From: Corinectria fuckeliana | Lineage: Eukaryota > Ascomycota > Sordariomycetes > Hypocreales > Nectriaceae | DNA length: 64,000 bases | Direction of reading: 5' to 3' | Assembly (NCBI GenBank): GCA_019137255.1 | Contig: WPDH01000006.1 | Location: 248,001-312,000, forward strand | Shown here: positions 32,842 through 43,783 of the stretch, one piece after another | How the letters are laid out: every line of letters begins with the position of its first letter | How positions within the stretch are numbered: position 1 is the first letter of the stretch | Translations under genes and position numbers: made by a program | The notes under the pieces: generated by a model | The model's database searches: none | What the model was told of the DNA's origin: nothing | Seen by the model: the letters and a program-made list of their open reading frames with translations, nothing else

Positions 32842-34056
32842 ATGGCATCTACGCAACCCGACCATATCTCACCACCGGCTTCGATGGAAGGCGCCACATC
32901 TTCCACTCCTCAGCCGTCAGAACATGCCCCCTCAGAAACCCAGAGCAAACCCTCCGTCCCAGTCCCTGCCGCCGGTGAGCCCAGCGGAGACGCCCCCCAG
33001 CGACCTCTGTCCAAAAACGCGCTGAAGCGCATGCGGAAGGACAAAGAGTGGGAAGACGGCCTGGAAGAACGGCGCCGGCAGCGCAAGGAGAAGCGCCAGG
33101 ACCGCCGAGTCCGCAAGCGCCAGGAACGCGCCGCCCTCGTCGCCCAGGGCCTGGACCCCTTCGCCCTCACCCCCAAGAAGCCCGCGCCCGTCAACGTGCC
33201 CGTCTCGCTCGTCTTCGACTGCGACTTCGAGGAGTACATGCTCGACAAGGAGCTCGTCTCCCTCGGCAGCCAGATCACGCGGGCGTACTCGGAGAACAAG
33301 AACGCCACGTACCGCACGCACGTGTTCGTGTCCGGGTGGAAGGGCAAGCTGGCAGATCGGTTCCGCGACGTGCTCGGCAACATGCAGAACAATTGGAAGG
33401 GCATCGAGTTCCACGAAGGCAGCTTGGTCAAGTGTGCGGAGAAGGCCAGGGAGAAGATGCAGACCAAGGGCGGGACGATGACCGCGCCTTTGCAGAAGAG
33501 CCTCGAAGAGAAAGTCCCCTGGGTCCGCGACGAGAGGGACCCTTTCCCCGTGGCCGAGCCGGAGCCGGAGCCGCGAGAGGAGTACAGGGACGTCGTCTAC
33601 CTCTCGTCCGACTCGCCCTACACGCTCGAGCGGCTGGAGCCCAACACCAGCTATGTCATCGGCGGCCTCGTGGACAAGAACCGCGAGAAGGGCCTCTGCT
33701 ACCGGCGTGCGCGGGAGATGGGCATCCGGACGGCCCGGCTGCCCATCGGCCAGTACATGGACATGCAAAGCCGATCGGTGCTCGCGACCAACCACGTAGT
33801 GGAAATCATGCTCAAGTGGCTCGAGTATGAGAACTGGGGCGATGCGTTCCTCAGCGTCATCCCTAAGCGTAAGGGCGGGCAGTTGCGGAAGCCAGACGGA
33901 GCTTCTAGGGAAACCGGGGAGTATGAGGGAGCTGAAGAGCTGGAATATGAGGCTGAGGAGCATGACGAAAAGGTTGACGGTGTGGAAGGTTGCAAAGCCG
34001 ACGAGAAAGCCCCCGAGGCCATTACCGAAGGCGAGGCCGCGGCTGTGAAGTCGTAG
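32842..34056 (+). CDS. TRM10: tRNA (guanine(9)-N1)-methyltransferase TRM10
   Basis: SPOUT-family methyltransferase that uses S-adenosylmethionine to make m1G at position 9 of tRNAs. Single exon of 404 aa. Residues 1-60 are Ser/Pro rich; 60-110 form a strongly basic helix (KNALKRMRKDKEWE, RRRQRKEKRQDRR) that binds tRNA. The SPOUT domain runs about 120-340: VSLVFDCDFEEYML, QITRAYSENKNATYRTHVFV, VVYLSSDSPYTLERL, VIGGLVDKNREKGLC carrying the conserved Asp, and the knot segment LPIGQYMDMQSRSVLATNHVVEIM. The last 65 residues are acidic and probably disordered. An unusual stretch of repeated EPEPEP before the catalytic half is a local low-complexity insert. The 3' end converges on PRI1 with only 90 bp between stop codons, so the transcripts may overlap. 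Confidence 0.95.
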   Translation: MASTQPDHISPPASMEGATSSTPQPSEHAPSETQSKPSVPVPAAGEPSGDAPQRPLSKNALKRMRKDKEWEDGLEERRRQRKEKRQDRRVRKRQERAALVAQGLDPFALTPKKPAPVNVPVSLVFDCDFEEYMLDKELVSLGSQITRAYSENKNATYRTHVFVSGWKGKLADRFRDVLGNMQNNWKGIEFHEGSLVKCAEKAREKMQTKGGTMTAPLQKSLEEKVPWVRDERDPFPVAEPEPEPREEYRDVVYLSSDSPYTLERLEPNTSYVIGGLVDKNREKGLCYRRAREMGIRTARLPIGQYMDMQSRSVLATNHVVEIMLKWLEYENWGDAFLSVIPKRKGGQLRKPDGASRETGEYEGAEELEYEAEEHDEKVDGVEGCKADEKAPEAITEGEAAAVKS

Positions 34057-34146
34057 AACCTGTATTGTACCATAATACGCCAACGAATTACACCCAGAAA
34101 CCAAGTTCATGTACAGTGTCATGACTCTTGACCATTCATTACATCT

Positions 34147-35808
34147 TCAAAACTCCATTGCGTTCTCTTCCCTCTCTCGCTTCACCTTTACATCCCTCTC
34201 GTCCTTCATCAAGCCGTTCACAAACAACCTAAACTGATCAATGTACGGCTTCAGACTCGTCTTCTCCCAGTCAGACACACTCTTCGCACCTTCGTCCTCT
34301 TCATCGTCCTTCCAGGCGTCGATTTCTGAGAGGAGACTCTGGACTGTGGGGACGCCGAGAGGATCAAAGTCCTCCAGGTGCTTCGTGTCGATGGGCACAC
34401 ACACCCGTCCGGTGCCGGGGTGAACGACAAAGGGGCTCTTGAGCAAATGGTTCAGCTTCTTGCTAACCTCGATATCGAGTCTTGGGTAGGTGTACTCCAG
34501 GACGATGTCCTGCTTGGCTTCTCGGAGAGCCTTGGTATCAAGATTCTTGCTAGCACCCGCCTTGGCCACGGCGTCGATGTCGGCCCACTTCGATGTCGAA
34601 GAGCGGCCAGGGGCAGCGTCCCATTTCTTGCGAAGCGACTCGTTGAGCACTCGATCGGGGAGAAGTTGAAGCAGCTTCTCAGCTTGCTCGGAGCTCGCCC
34701 AGGGGTCTTGCTCGGATAGGACGTCGTCTTGGAAATGGTCTTTGAGGATCTCAAGGCTTCGGCTGTGAGGGGTTAGCAACTGTCAAACATACGAAGGCTC
34801 GATGAGTTGCTCACGTTAGATGAGGATGCAATGGCCGCCAGAGATTGACCTTCTTGCCACTCTGAGCACCTCCCTTCACCACTTCCAAGTAGCCCGCAAT
34901 CGCCCTCCTCTTCTGATCATCCATACTGCGCACCTTCTTGTCACACACCCAAGCGTGGGCACCTCTTCGCCCGGAATACACCCACATGATGTGCTTGAAG
35001 CCGAAGTCCTCACGCAGAGCGGCATCGACAACCTTGATTGCCATTGTCATGAATTGCCAGCATTTGATGCAGATGTTGGCCTTGGTGCAGCATGTTCGAA
35101 TATCATCGTAATCTGTCAAATCGATATCAAAGCACAGCTCTTTTGCAAGCGGCTTGATCTTGACCGTCTTCCGGTCGCGGGGGTTGGCCGAGTACACGGG
35201 GCCGATTTCGAAACGGGACGGCATCAGACGGAGGACGTCTTTTCGTAAGCTGTGGCGCGTGAGCATTAGACTGAGGGACGGAGAGTTCTCAGAGTCGCGT
35301 ACAGGTCAGCCGTTGTAAAGGACTGGTATCGGAGGTAGGCATCGTTCTGGAGAGTCAAGGCAAACTCTCGGTTGGCAAAGTCGTTGGTGGGCGTAGGGCT
35401 GTGGTTGAGCCACTGGAACAGGTAGCGCCAGGGGAACAGACGTTGGTAGAAACTGCGCATCACTTCTGGGTCCGACGCATTCATGGCTGTCCTGTCGCTA
35501 TCCCATAAGTCAGTGCATTTGCTGCCGCACTCTGGAGTTTAGACGGCGTACGCTGGCGATCCCGGGACCATCTGGGAGCTGGGCTGGACAGGCGCAGAGC
35601 TGGGGAACTCGTCGTCCGAGTCAACATCGTCAAACAGGTCCTCCAGTTTCTTAACGTCCTTCTTGGTGTCTTCGGGAGCGGCCATGTCGACATCGACATC
35701 GGCAGCGGGTGCTGGGGCTATCTCGTTGGGAGCGACGGTCTCCTCCATTGGCTCGTCCTTAACGGCGTTTGGGGACGACATGGCTTCCGGCGTGGTGGAA
35801 TGGGGCAT
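34147..35808 (-). CDS. PRI1: DNA primase small (catalytic) subunit
   Basis: Catalytic subunit of the polymerase alpha-primase complex that makes RNA primers for nuclear DNA replication. Exons 35808-35552, 35491-35303, 35249-34815 and 34762-34147 join to 498 aa. An acidic disordered N-terminal extension of about 85 residues (KKLEDLFDDVDSDDEFPS) precedes the primase core. Core signatures are RSFYQRLFPWRYLFQWLN, NREFALTLQNDAYLRYQSF, the metal-binding CFDIDLTDYDD, a zinc-type cysteine group CCTKANICIKCW, and the nucleotide-binding SGRRGAHAWVCD. Downstream, LEYTYPRLDIEVSKKLNHLLKSPF and HPGTGRVCVPID are also typical. Introns are 51-60 nt with CTAAC or CTGAC branch sites. No defect. Confidence 0.96.
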
Positions 35809-37026
35809 AGCGACTTGGGCTGGTGATTATCGTGAATGGTTCTGTCCACGAAATGCCAATGCTGGCAGCTGGAGTCGGAGTCGGAGTTGGAGTTGGTGTT
35901 GCTAGTTGTCGCAGGGATGGGATAGTGGGAGTCTTAAAGTGAAAGCGAGACGAGGCGCGTTGAGACGCGTCTTTTCGCGTAAAGCGAATCTGGGGCGTAA
36001 AGGTACGTACCTCTCTGCTGGGCTGTCAATCTCCGTCCGTGCTCCGTCCGGACTCCGGACCCATGTGGTGAGAATGCGGAAGAGCATTCTTGACTGTGCT
36101 AACTCTTTCACCAGCTAGGGGGAAATACTGTGACTCAATCGCGTATTCAGACCCATATCAGGAGGCATAAGCCAAGCTCAACACTCGCTAGACAGTGCCT
36201 GCCATCAGGTGGATGAGGTAGTTGAGTAGGGCAGCACGTTGAAGACCATACTGCACCCATCCGCGAAAATTGAAGCAAAGAACAAGTACAACGGGACAAG
36301 AGAACGGAGCCCAGGTCTTGAGCCTTCAATCTTAGGCTTTAATTATTGTGTATGTTAGCATATAGGTCCATGCACTTCGTACACGCCGTGGATACCTCCG
36401 GCCAAAGCCCTTCAGACCCAGCCAGGCATCGTCTATATCTAGCATCATCTTTGATGGTGTCGGTTCGTAACGAGGACATGCGCGTGAAACCCTCCAAGCC
36501 AGGTCTAATCATAACCTATGTCCAAACAGTAAATCCTGCAGAAGGAAAGGTAGATCAGAAGCCCAGTATTAGAAGCGCCATCGCCCATCACAGGACGTCC
36601 CTCGGGGTATCCGACCCTAGAACTCGACCCCAATACTGATGCTCATCTCTTACTCTAACTAGGGCTATTTCGACTGCTCCTTTGGCCATGTCATCTCGCC
36701 TGAAGCAATTCTCTGCCAACTTAGACTACTTACAAGCCACACAACTAAAGGCTCTCACGGCGGTAAGCCCCTGCAGATCCTCATTTACTACGTAGACTAG
36801 CCGTACCGCACCATGTCCCACTACCAAGATCCAAAGCCACATAAACATCGATGCCACGCTGCGAAAGCCTCCTCCGCGGAGCCATCCTTGCAGTTAAACT
36901 TTAAATTCTAACAGCCCTCTCTTCAAATCCGCTTGTGGCCACACAACACTTCTAATCCCCGTACGTAGCCCCGGCGGGATTGCACGTCTCACATCATATA
37001 GCGGCGATATGTATGACGCACGACAT
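35809..37026. other. Spacer between PRI1 and transposon
   Basis: No gene recognised. A small tract of GGAGTCGGAGTTGGAG-like units lies at about 35872-35898, just upstream of PRI1. Confidence 0.55.
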
Positions 37027-37034
37027 ATGGAAAA

Positions 37035-37088
37035 GGGACGTGATATAAAGCATACCAATCTGACTATCAAGCATACCAAATGTGGCTG
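37035..37088 (+). repeat. Left terminal inverted repeat, 54 bp
   Basis: Identical in all 54 positions to the reverse complement of 39636-39689. It holds two direct copies of GCATACCAA 20 bp apart. Confidence 0.93.
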
Positions 37089-39635
37089 AGGGTGGGTCTG
37101 TTACCCCGCCGACACTGATGCTTGGCCCCCTATATAAATTTTAGTGTGATCTTAAGTGTAGTTATCTTGCTACTACTAACTGTAACTTTTAGTCACTTAA
37201 TTATAATAGATAAATTATTTAATATCTCTTTTCTGTCTTTTTAGGCTGCTTATAAGGTAATTAACAACTTTGTGATAAGGCTAGGCTATAGTCTTATTAT
37301 CTTATAGAGCTGGCCTAATACTGCTAATCTAACTTAGGTTCTCTTATGCTATATAAAGGGCTAGGTTTCTAAGAGTTAAGCTAAGACTAAGACTTATAAA
37401 TTAAAGAGGTAGTATATAAGCTCTTAGATAACTGCTTATAAATATTAGCTTCTTATTATTAAGAGCCCTAGTGATAACCTTTAGAGACTATAAGTAGTAT
37501 AAAGTAAAGGTTATTAGGATTATAATTATAATATATTACCTAAAATAACTTTTTCCTAGTATTAAAGCTAGGTACTTATAGTAATAATACTAATAATTAT
37601 CTTAATATAAAATAATAATATTAGGCTTATATAAATCTTAATTAATTTTTAATCTAAAAAGGACTCTTATATTAAGAGTATTATAAGATAAGACCTAGAA
37701 AATCTTTTTATAAAGTATTACTAAATAGAGCTTATAAGCTATATACTAATTAAGTGGTTGTTTAACTAGCTTTAAGATACTAGTGTTTTTTTTTAGTATA
37801 ATAAAAGCCTTATAAGTTATATAATAAGGCTATTTATAGCTTTAAGCACTAGGGTTAATATGCTATTATAACACTTAGATATACTGCTTTTTAATAGTAT
37901 ATATAAGACTAATTACTTTAATATGCTACTTTTTAATATATATAGCTTAACTTCTCTTTAGTAGACCTTTTAGGTGGTAGTAGTTTTTCTTAGTAGTAAG
38001 ATGATTAGTAACTTCTAGTAGGCTCTAAAGGCACTTATAGAGTTAATAGAAGAGTATAAAATCCCTCTGCTATAAGTTATAGTCTCTAACTATAACCTTA
38101 CCTTTATTAATACTCTTATATAATACCTGCTTTTTTAAGGTAAGTCTTATTTTCTCTGCTATTAGCATATTAATAAAAATATGCTTACTAAGATAAAGAG
38201 ATTTTTCCTTAAGGCTACTATTAACCTTATTATAAAGAGAGCCTCTTAGCACTCTAACTTTTATATCTTTCTTAAGCTTTAGAATTAGCTTATAAAGAGT
38301 AATAATACTACTACTTATAAAGCCTAGCTTTAAGAGCTTTAGCAACCTGGTAAATACTCTTAGGGAGCTATAAATTATATAATAAATATATAGCTTACAC
38401 CCTAAAGAGACTATATTATTAAATTTACAGTTAATAGTTATTATCACTTTAGTTATATAATAATCTTACTTATAGAGTCTCTTTATATAAATATAAAACA
38501 GCTACTATAGTTAAGCTAGGGTGACTTAATAATAGTCTTTAAGAAGCTAATAGTCTTCTAGAGAAAGTAGAAGGTTATAATTTAAAGGTAAATTCTTTAT
38601 AGAAGAAATAAGCTATTATTTTCTACTAATACTCTTCTTTTTATAATTATTAAGAACTAGATTTCCTTTTACACTCTTAATCTTATTCTTATAGAGCTTT
38701 ATAAGCTTAACCCTTTTACCCCCCTCTTAGCTAACTATAACCTCTATATAATCTATATTATATATAAGCTACTATATAAGCATAAGCTTTAAAGGCTTCT
38801 TAAGAGCTTTAAGCTTATTTTAATAACCTAAATAATATTATACTAACACTAAAAGAAGTAAAAGGTAAAGGTAAGATAAGATAATAAGAGTATAAGAGAT
38901 ATAGTTCTTAATCCCTAAGTTATTAGGGGAAAAAAGCAGCCTAAGAGGAGTATTACTATTAATAGAGGTACCTCTATTAGAAGCACTTATTATAACTCTA
39001 TTCTCACTAAATATATAAAGGCAGCAGAGAGGGCAGAAGGCTAAGTTGCTAAGATAATAGCCTAAGTAGTAATACTACCTTTATTAACCGCCCTAGCTAC
39101 CCTTAAGGTTATATAGTTATTATTATTATTAGCACAGTAAGAAGAGCTTTAGGCGGGGCTATAGTAAGCTAAGCAGGATAGAGATATATATAAGGCTAGT
39201 ATAGTTATACTATAAGCTTATTAGCAGACCTTCTTAGCTAATAACTATAACTCTAATAGTAAGCTACTTAGGTTATCACCACCTAAGTTAATACTACCTC
39301 TAGCTATAAGGCAGACTATTTATAAGTATAAGAGTTAATAGTCTTAGACTAATACCTTTAGTAAGTCTCTAATTAATATGTAAATTTAGGAGGTTCCTAG
39401 GGAGCTAGGTCTTTAAATTTCTATTAAATTTAAAAGCTAGCTAGACTAGCAGATCGCTAATAATAAAGAGGTGGTATTAGGGATAATAACAGCTAAGATA
39501 TAAGGCGGTAGTAATAATAATAATAGCTTTAATTAAAAGGGAAGGTGGGGGGCGGAAGACACAGTCAGAGTATTAACTCTGCAGTCCTCATACAAAAATT
39601 GCGGGGGGCTGCAGAATCAGAGCTCCGCCACTATC

Positions 39636-39689
39636 CAGCCACATTTGGTATGCTTGATAGTCAGATTGGTATGCTTTATATCACGTCCC
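39636..39689 (-). repeat. Right terminal inverted repeat, 54 bp
   Basis: Reverse complement of 37035-37088 without mismatch, followed directly by the ATGGAAAA target duplication. Confidence 0.93.
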
Positions 39690-39697
39690 ATGGAAAA

Positions 39698-41000
39698 ATA
39701 ACATACACACAGGCCGTGAGTAGCCTGGGGAAAACTCCAGCTGCGTAAGTTCGAGTGATCACGACGAGGGATGCAAGCATGACGTAGTACTTGTACCACG
39801 CAAAGGTCCATTCGTACTTCGCACACGTCCATACTCTTTCAACAGACGTTGTCTCTGCATTCTATACACACAATTCATGTATGTACTTCGTCACACCTGC
39901 TACTTCATCCTCTCGAGAAGCAACAAGCCCAGCTGTAGTGCTGACGGGCTCACAACCTCCCGTCTGTGCAACTGCAATAGAGGCAAACTAAGAGACACTT
40001 AGACCCAAGGTCGCACGCAACCTATAGTAAGAGAAGCAGCAGTTCCTTGGTGTCTCCCGAGCCCCAAAACACCGGCCCTTCTCCTCAGTGTCTACTATTT
40101 TCCTCGCCCAACGGTGGTTCTAGCCCCAGTCCAACCCAGCTCTCCCTGCTCGTACAACCGCACCAGAAACAAACAAGCCCCCCCCCGNNTGAACCCCCCC
40201 CCCCCCCCCCCCCGGTCGTGACTGTATATCCGTAACTTCCATCCGGAAGGAGTCCGTCCAAACAGACGATCCCGTCCCGTTTCCCTTGACCGTTCAGCCA
40301 AGCAACATCCCTTTCCATCATCCCCACCGCCGACCCCACCATTTCAACGGTCCAGAACACCATCGACCTGCACCTCTTGTGCCACACCCGGGATTCCGAA
40401 AGGCCTATATCTTGCGACCGTTCCTCCCTTTCCGGTCAGGTTCTCTTTTCCTCCTTTACTTGGTCTTGTTTACCAACGTAATGCAATCATTCTTCTATGA
40501 CTAACTGTGCTTCTCCCCATCGTCGAGGCTTGCGCAACCCCCGAAAGTTGATGATATCTGATCCCTTGTCGAGCCGCGACGGATCCTCAAGACAAACTAC
40601 AGCAACTTCACTCTCAATCGCTCTCGAACCGTCTTGAAGATCGAAACACGCTTTTCTCGGAGATTTCGGGCTAGCTCGGCGCCCAAATGGTAATGATATT
40701 ATGCTCAGGTATCAAACAGTTTCATCACGTATGCCCGGAAAACCACACCCACCAGGCCTCAACCACCGGGAGCCTACTTTCCCAGTGGCTCCCCCTCTCC
40801 TCTCGGTCAACGCCTTTCGTCATGGATCGAATTAAAGCCCCTTCCGAGTCGTATACAAAAGTTCCACGGGGCCTCCCGCTAGCCCAGCGAGGTGATGGCC
40901 CATGCCATCCCACCATGAACGCCGCACTCCATGTGACCTAGTAGTCAACCGTGCAAACAAACCAACAACAAAAATCAAAGGATATCTTCATCTAGCCTCG
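39698..41000. other. Spacer between transposon and SKN7
   Basis: No gene recognised. It contains TACTTCG words near 39816 and 39884, and two unknown bases at 40188-40189 between runs of C (40178-40186 and 40194-40213). The right end is probably the SKN7 3' untranslated region. Confidence 0.55.
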
Positions 41001-43159
41001 TCACGCGTAGGTACGCTGCCGCTTTTCAGGCGGACTTTGGCCATCCATCCGTGCTTGGTTTTGCGGCTGAGAAATACCTCCCGGGAACGTTGCTCGAGTC
41101 GCGCTGCTAGGAGTCATGCCGTATGGGCCTGCCCCGTTGACCAGGCCATACCCTTGGTCCATTCCGCCGTTCATCGGGGAGGCCTGTGGCATCTGTCCTG
41201 GGGACCAGGTCGAGCCTGTTGCCGGGGGAGTGGGGGTCGTCTCGAACTTGAAAGGAGTCGCCGACGTCGTCAAGCTACCAGGTGGGTTCATGTAACCCGC
41301 GCCGCCGACTACGTAACCTGATCCGGATTCCTGCTGAGTGGCAGGGTCGTAATTCTTGAGAAGGTAGCTCAGGTGGTTCTCTACGATCTTGAGCATGCCG
41401 CTCTTAGTGAACGGCTTAGCTAGGACTCCATTCATGCCTGGTTGGAAATCAGCTTCCGCCTACCCCTTCGTAGCGAATTAGACGGTCGGGACTCACCGTG
41501 TTCAAAGTAGCAGTGTACTTCGTCTGATCGGATGTTGGATGTCATGGCGACAATGGGAATGGAGGGGCAGTCCTGGCGAATGTACATGGTGGTCGAGACA
41601 CCATCCAACCTGGGCATGATGATGTCCATGAAGATCATGTCAAAGTGGTCCCGGCCGACACTCGTAATACGGCTGTAGGCTTCCGCACCGTTTTGCTACA
41701 AACGCCCGGTTAGTCCCGGCGCGGAAGTGAGTGCCCGCCGTACGAAATTACTTACAGCATGTTCAACTTCACATCCCATGGACTTAAGGAACTTGATGCC
41801 AATCTTGGAGCAGGTTGGGTCGTCTTCGACGAGGAAGATCCTGGGCTTCCTGGCTCCCCACTGTAGAGCCGAAGTGTTGCTGGAGGACGTATTGGAGCTA
41901 GGCGGAGCTGCCGCCGTCGTGTTTATCGGTTGGGGAGCAGGGACCTCCTGCATGGCACCGACACTCGAGTCGTTGGGCATGGCATAGGGGATCTTGTGGA
42001 TGTGGTCGGAATGGAAGGGGTCGATGCCGACGGTCTGGCCTACTGGGTACACGGGGTATCGGTTGATGTCGTTCATCGGGTCATGCATCATGGGCATCGA
42101 GGCCTGGGGAATCACGACTGCAGAGTCGGCAGGGGATCCGTAGACGCCTTGAAGACGTTCGAGTTCTCTGTCAGCAATGGAGTCGGGTGTGACGCTGGAC
42201 AGGAGCTCCCGGGCCCGTCGAAGCTCGGGTGCCGATTCGTCTCCGTCCAACGGTGAAGTTCCGACACCGAGATGCATAGATTGTTGATGGCGGCTATTCC
42301 TGTCGCTGGAGGAGAGGAAGTTGAGCATTTCGTGTTGAGACCCCTTCTGCGCGTTGAGCATCTTTTGAAGCGTCAAGACCTCGTTGACGAGCAGCCGGTT
42401 TGTTTGAGAGACCTCGGTAAACAACTCCTGTAGCTGTTGCACTTGCTGTTGTGTGGCTGTAAGCTGCTCGGTCAGGACACTGATGTGATGGCCCGTGGTA
42501 AAGTCCTCGGTAGCTTGAGCCCTCCTCGGTGCAGGTGCTTTTCGGCGGATGTTATCGAGGTCGTCTTTGCTCCCGACTCTGAAGTTTGGGTGCTTGAATT
42601 CGAGAGTCTAGTCAAACGTGTCAATACTCTCAGTGTCATCACAACTTGCAAGATGGAGAAGATGTGGGATGAACCAACATTTGCGCCGCTTGCGGCAGAG
42701 CCGCTGTCGTTTGTCTGCCTCACTTTGTGGAAGTCATACTTGTTGAGCTGACGAACAAAGCTGGCCATGTTGCTGTGTTTGAAGTGTTTGGGGAGAATTG
42801 ATCGAGTGAACTTCTCGTTCTAGGCCACGGCGTTAGCAACTTCGGCGGACGTGGGGTAGGGGATGCCGGTACATCATACCTCGACCACCACGAACGTATC
42901 GCCATCTTTTCCCCATCGAGCGACTTCTTGATGCGCCGGGTCCTCGAGCATTCTGAAGGTGAAGGTAGTCAGTACAGGAAGTAGAGAAGGTGCCGAGATG
43001 CGCGTACCGATACAGTTTACGGACCTAGAAAAGGGGGGAGGGTGTGTTAGCGAGACGTCCAGGACGAGGGCCGAGGTGGTGTTTTCGAGTACTACTCACA
43101 AACTCGCTGGCATTGCTGCCGCCGACCCCGGGGGTTGGGGTGACCTCGCCTCCAGACAT
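41001..43159 (-). CDS. SKN7: SKN7-type response regulator transcription factor
   Basis: Nuclear end of a His-Asp phosphorelay controlling oxidative and osmotic stress genes. Exons 43159-43100, 43024-43008, 42952-42880, 42819-42679, 42607-41756, 41695-41497 and 41437-41001 join to 592 aa. Exon 2 is only 17 nt. The HSF-type DNA-binding domain spans about residues 18-110: [29 protein letters not shown] and [22 protein letters not shown] coiled coil follows ([19 protein letters not shown]). The receiver domain, about 355-475, has the acidic pair LVEDDP, the phospho-acceptor Asp in [12 protein letters not shown], Thr in AMTSN and Lys in AKPFT. The Gly/Pro/Gln-rich tail ends EKRQRTYA, resembling a nuclear signal. 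A G-rich leader lies upstream. Confidence 0.96.
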
Positions 43160-43628
43160 GACGAGGTTGTGGTTCGGTGAAGGGCACGCGTGTGCGGTGC
43201 TTGGGATCGATGGGCGAGGAAGAGGAAGAGGCACTGGCCGGGAGTTGCGAGAAACGGGTAGCCGCACGACCAAGCCGTCGGGCCGGGACAGGTATGTCGG
43301 GACGATTGCGATCCGGTCGAGCAAAGGGAGGGCTTTCGGCGGCGAGTGCCCGTCGGATCGAGCAGGGCAGCGCGCGGTGGCCGGGGCGAGGGAGACGGGA
43401 CGGGCAATGGTTTCGGCGACGCAGCAAGGTGGTACAAAGGTCGGGCGATCGGTAGCGAGGCGGAGTAGTAGTAGTGGCGGAGGCGAGCCAAAGTGAGCGG
43501 CGAGTTGTGCGACAGAAGGGCGGAAGCTGCGCGAAAGCAGATGCAGACTGCAGAGGTCTCTTTGAGAGCAGCGCCTGGTGAGAGGGACGTCGCTGGAGGA
43601 AGTGACGCTGCGACGAAGGAGGACGGCG

Positions 43629-43697
43629 CAATTGGAGGGACGGGGGGACGGAGGACGGGGGGGACGGGGGCATGGGGAACGGGGAACGGGGACAGGG
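43629..43697 (+). repeat. G-rich GGGGACGG tract
   Basis: The plus strand has many runs of 3-7 G separated by AC, CA or A. Being upstream of SKN7 on the opposite strand, the transcript of that gene, if it starts beyond here, would carry the C-rich copy. Confidence 0.7.
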
Positions 43698-43714
43698 CCT
43701 AAGTTGTACACCTG

Positions 43715-43783
43715 CTAGTACCTACCTAGGTAGGTACCTAAACTACGCAGGCATTCGCACGAAGTAGGTACCTAGGTAGGTAA
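43715..43783. repeat. TAGG/CCTA palindromic clusters
   Basis: Two palindromic clusters (TACCTACCTAGGTAGGTA and GTAGGTACCTAGGTAGGTA) sit about 560-620 bp before the SKN7 start codon, separated by 28 bp. Confidence 0.65.

Larger units (their letters stand above)
37027..39697. mobile_element. DNA transposon with 54-bp TIRs, RIP-degraded
   Basis: Element 37035-39689 (2,655 bp) flanked by the perfect 8-bp direct repeat ATGGAAAA (37027-37034 and 39690-39697). The ends are perfect 54-bp inverted repeats (37035-37088 and 39636-39689), starting GGGACGTGATATAAAGC and containing the word GCATACCAA twice. Eight-bp target duplications fit hAT, but a long TIR starting GGG also recalls Mutator-like elements; the class is undecided. 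The interior, about 37130-39540, is extremely A+T rich, almost without CpG and poor in CpA, and carries no usable transposase frame. The outermost roughly 95 bp (left) and 145 bp (right) keep normal composition. It is a fossil copy. Confidence 0.88.

Noticed and set aside
32932..34122. Long minus-strand frame opposite TRM10
   Set aside because: Antisense shadow: composition follows codon bias of TRM10 and no family match.
22424..36000. Secondary-metabolite cluster around the MFS transporter
   Set aside because: Neighbours are a kinesin, AIM24, complex I subunit, TRM10 and primase; no biosynthetic core enzyme is present.
38070..38447. 125-codon minus-strand frame inside the A+T-rich transposon core
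   Set aside because: Lies in heavily mutated DNA with Lys/Leu/Ile/Tyr bias; may be a remnant of transposase but cannot be identified.
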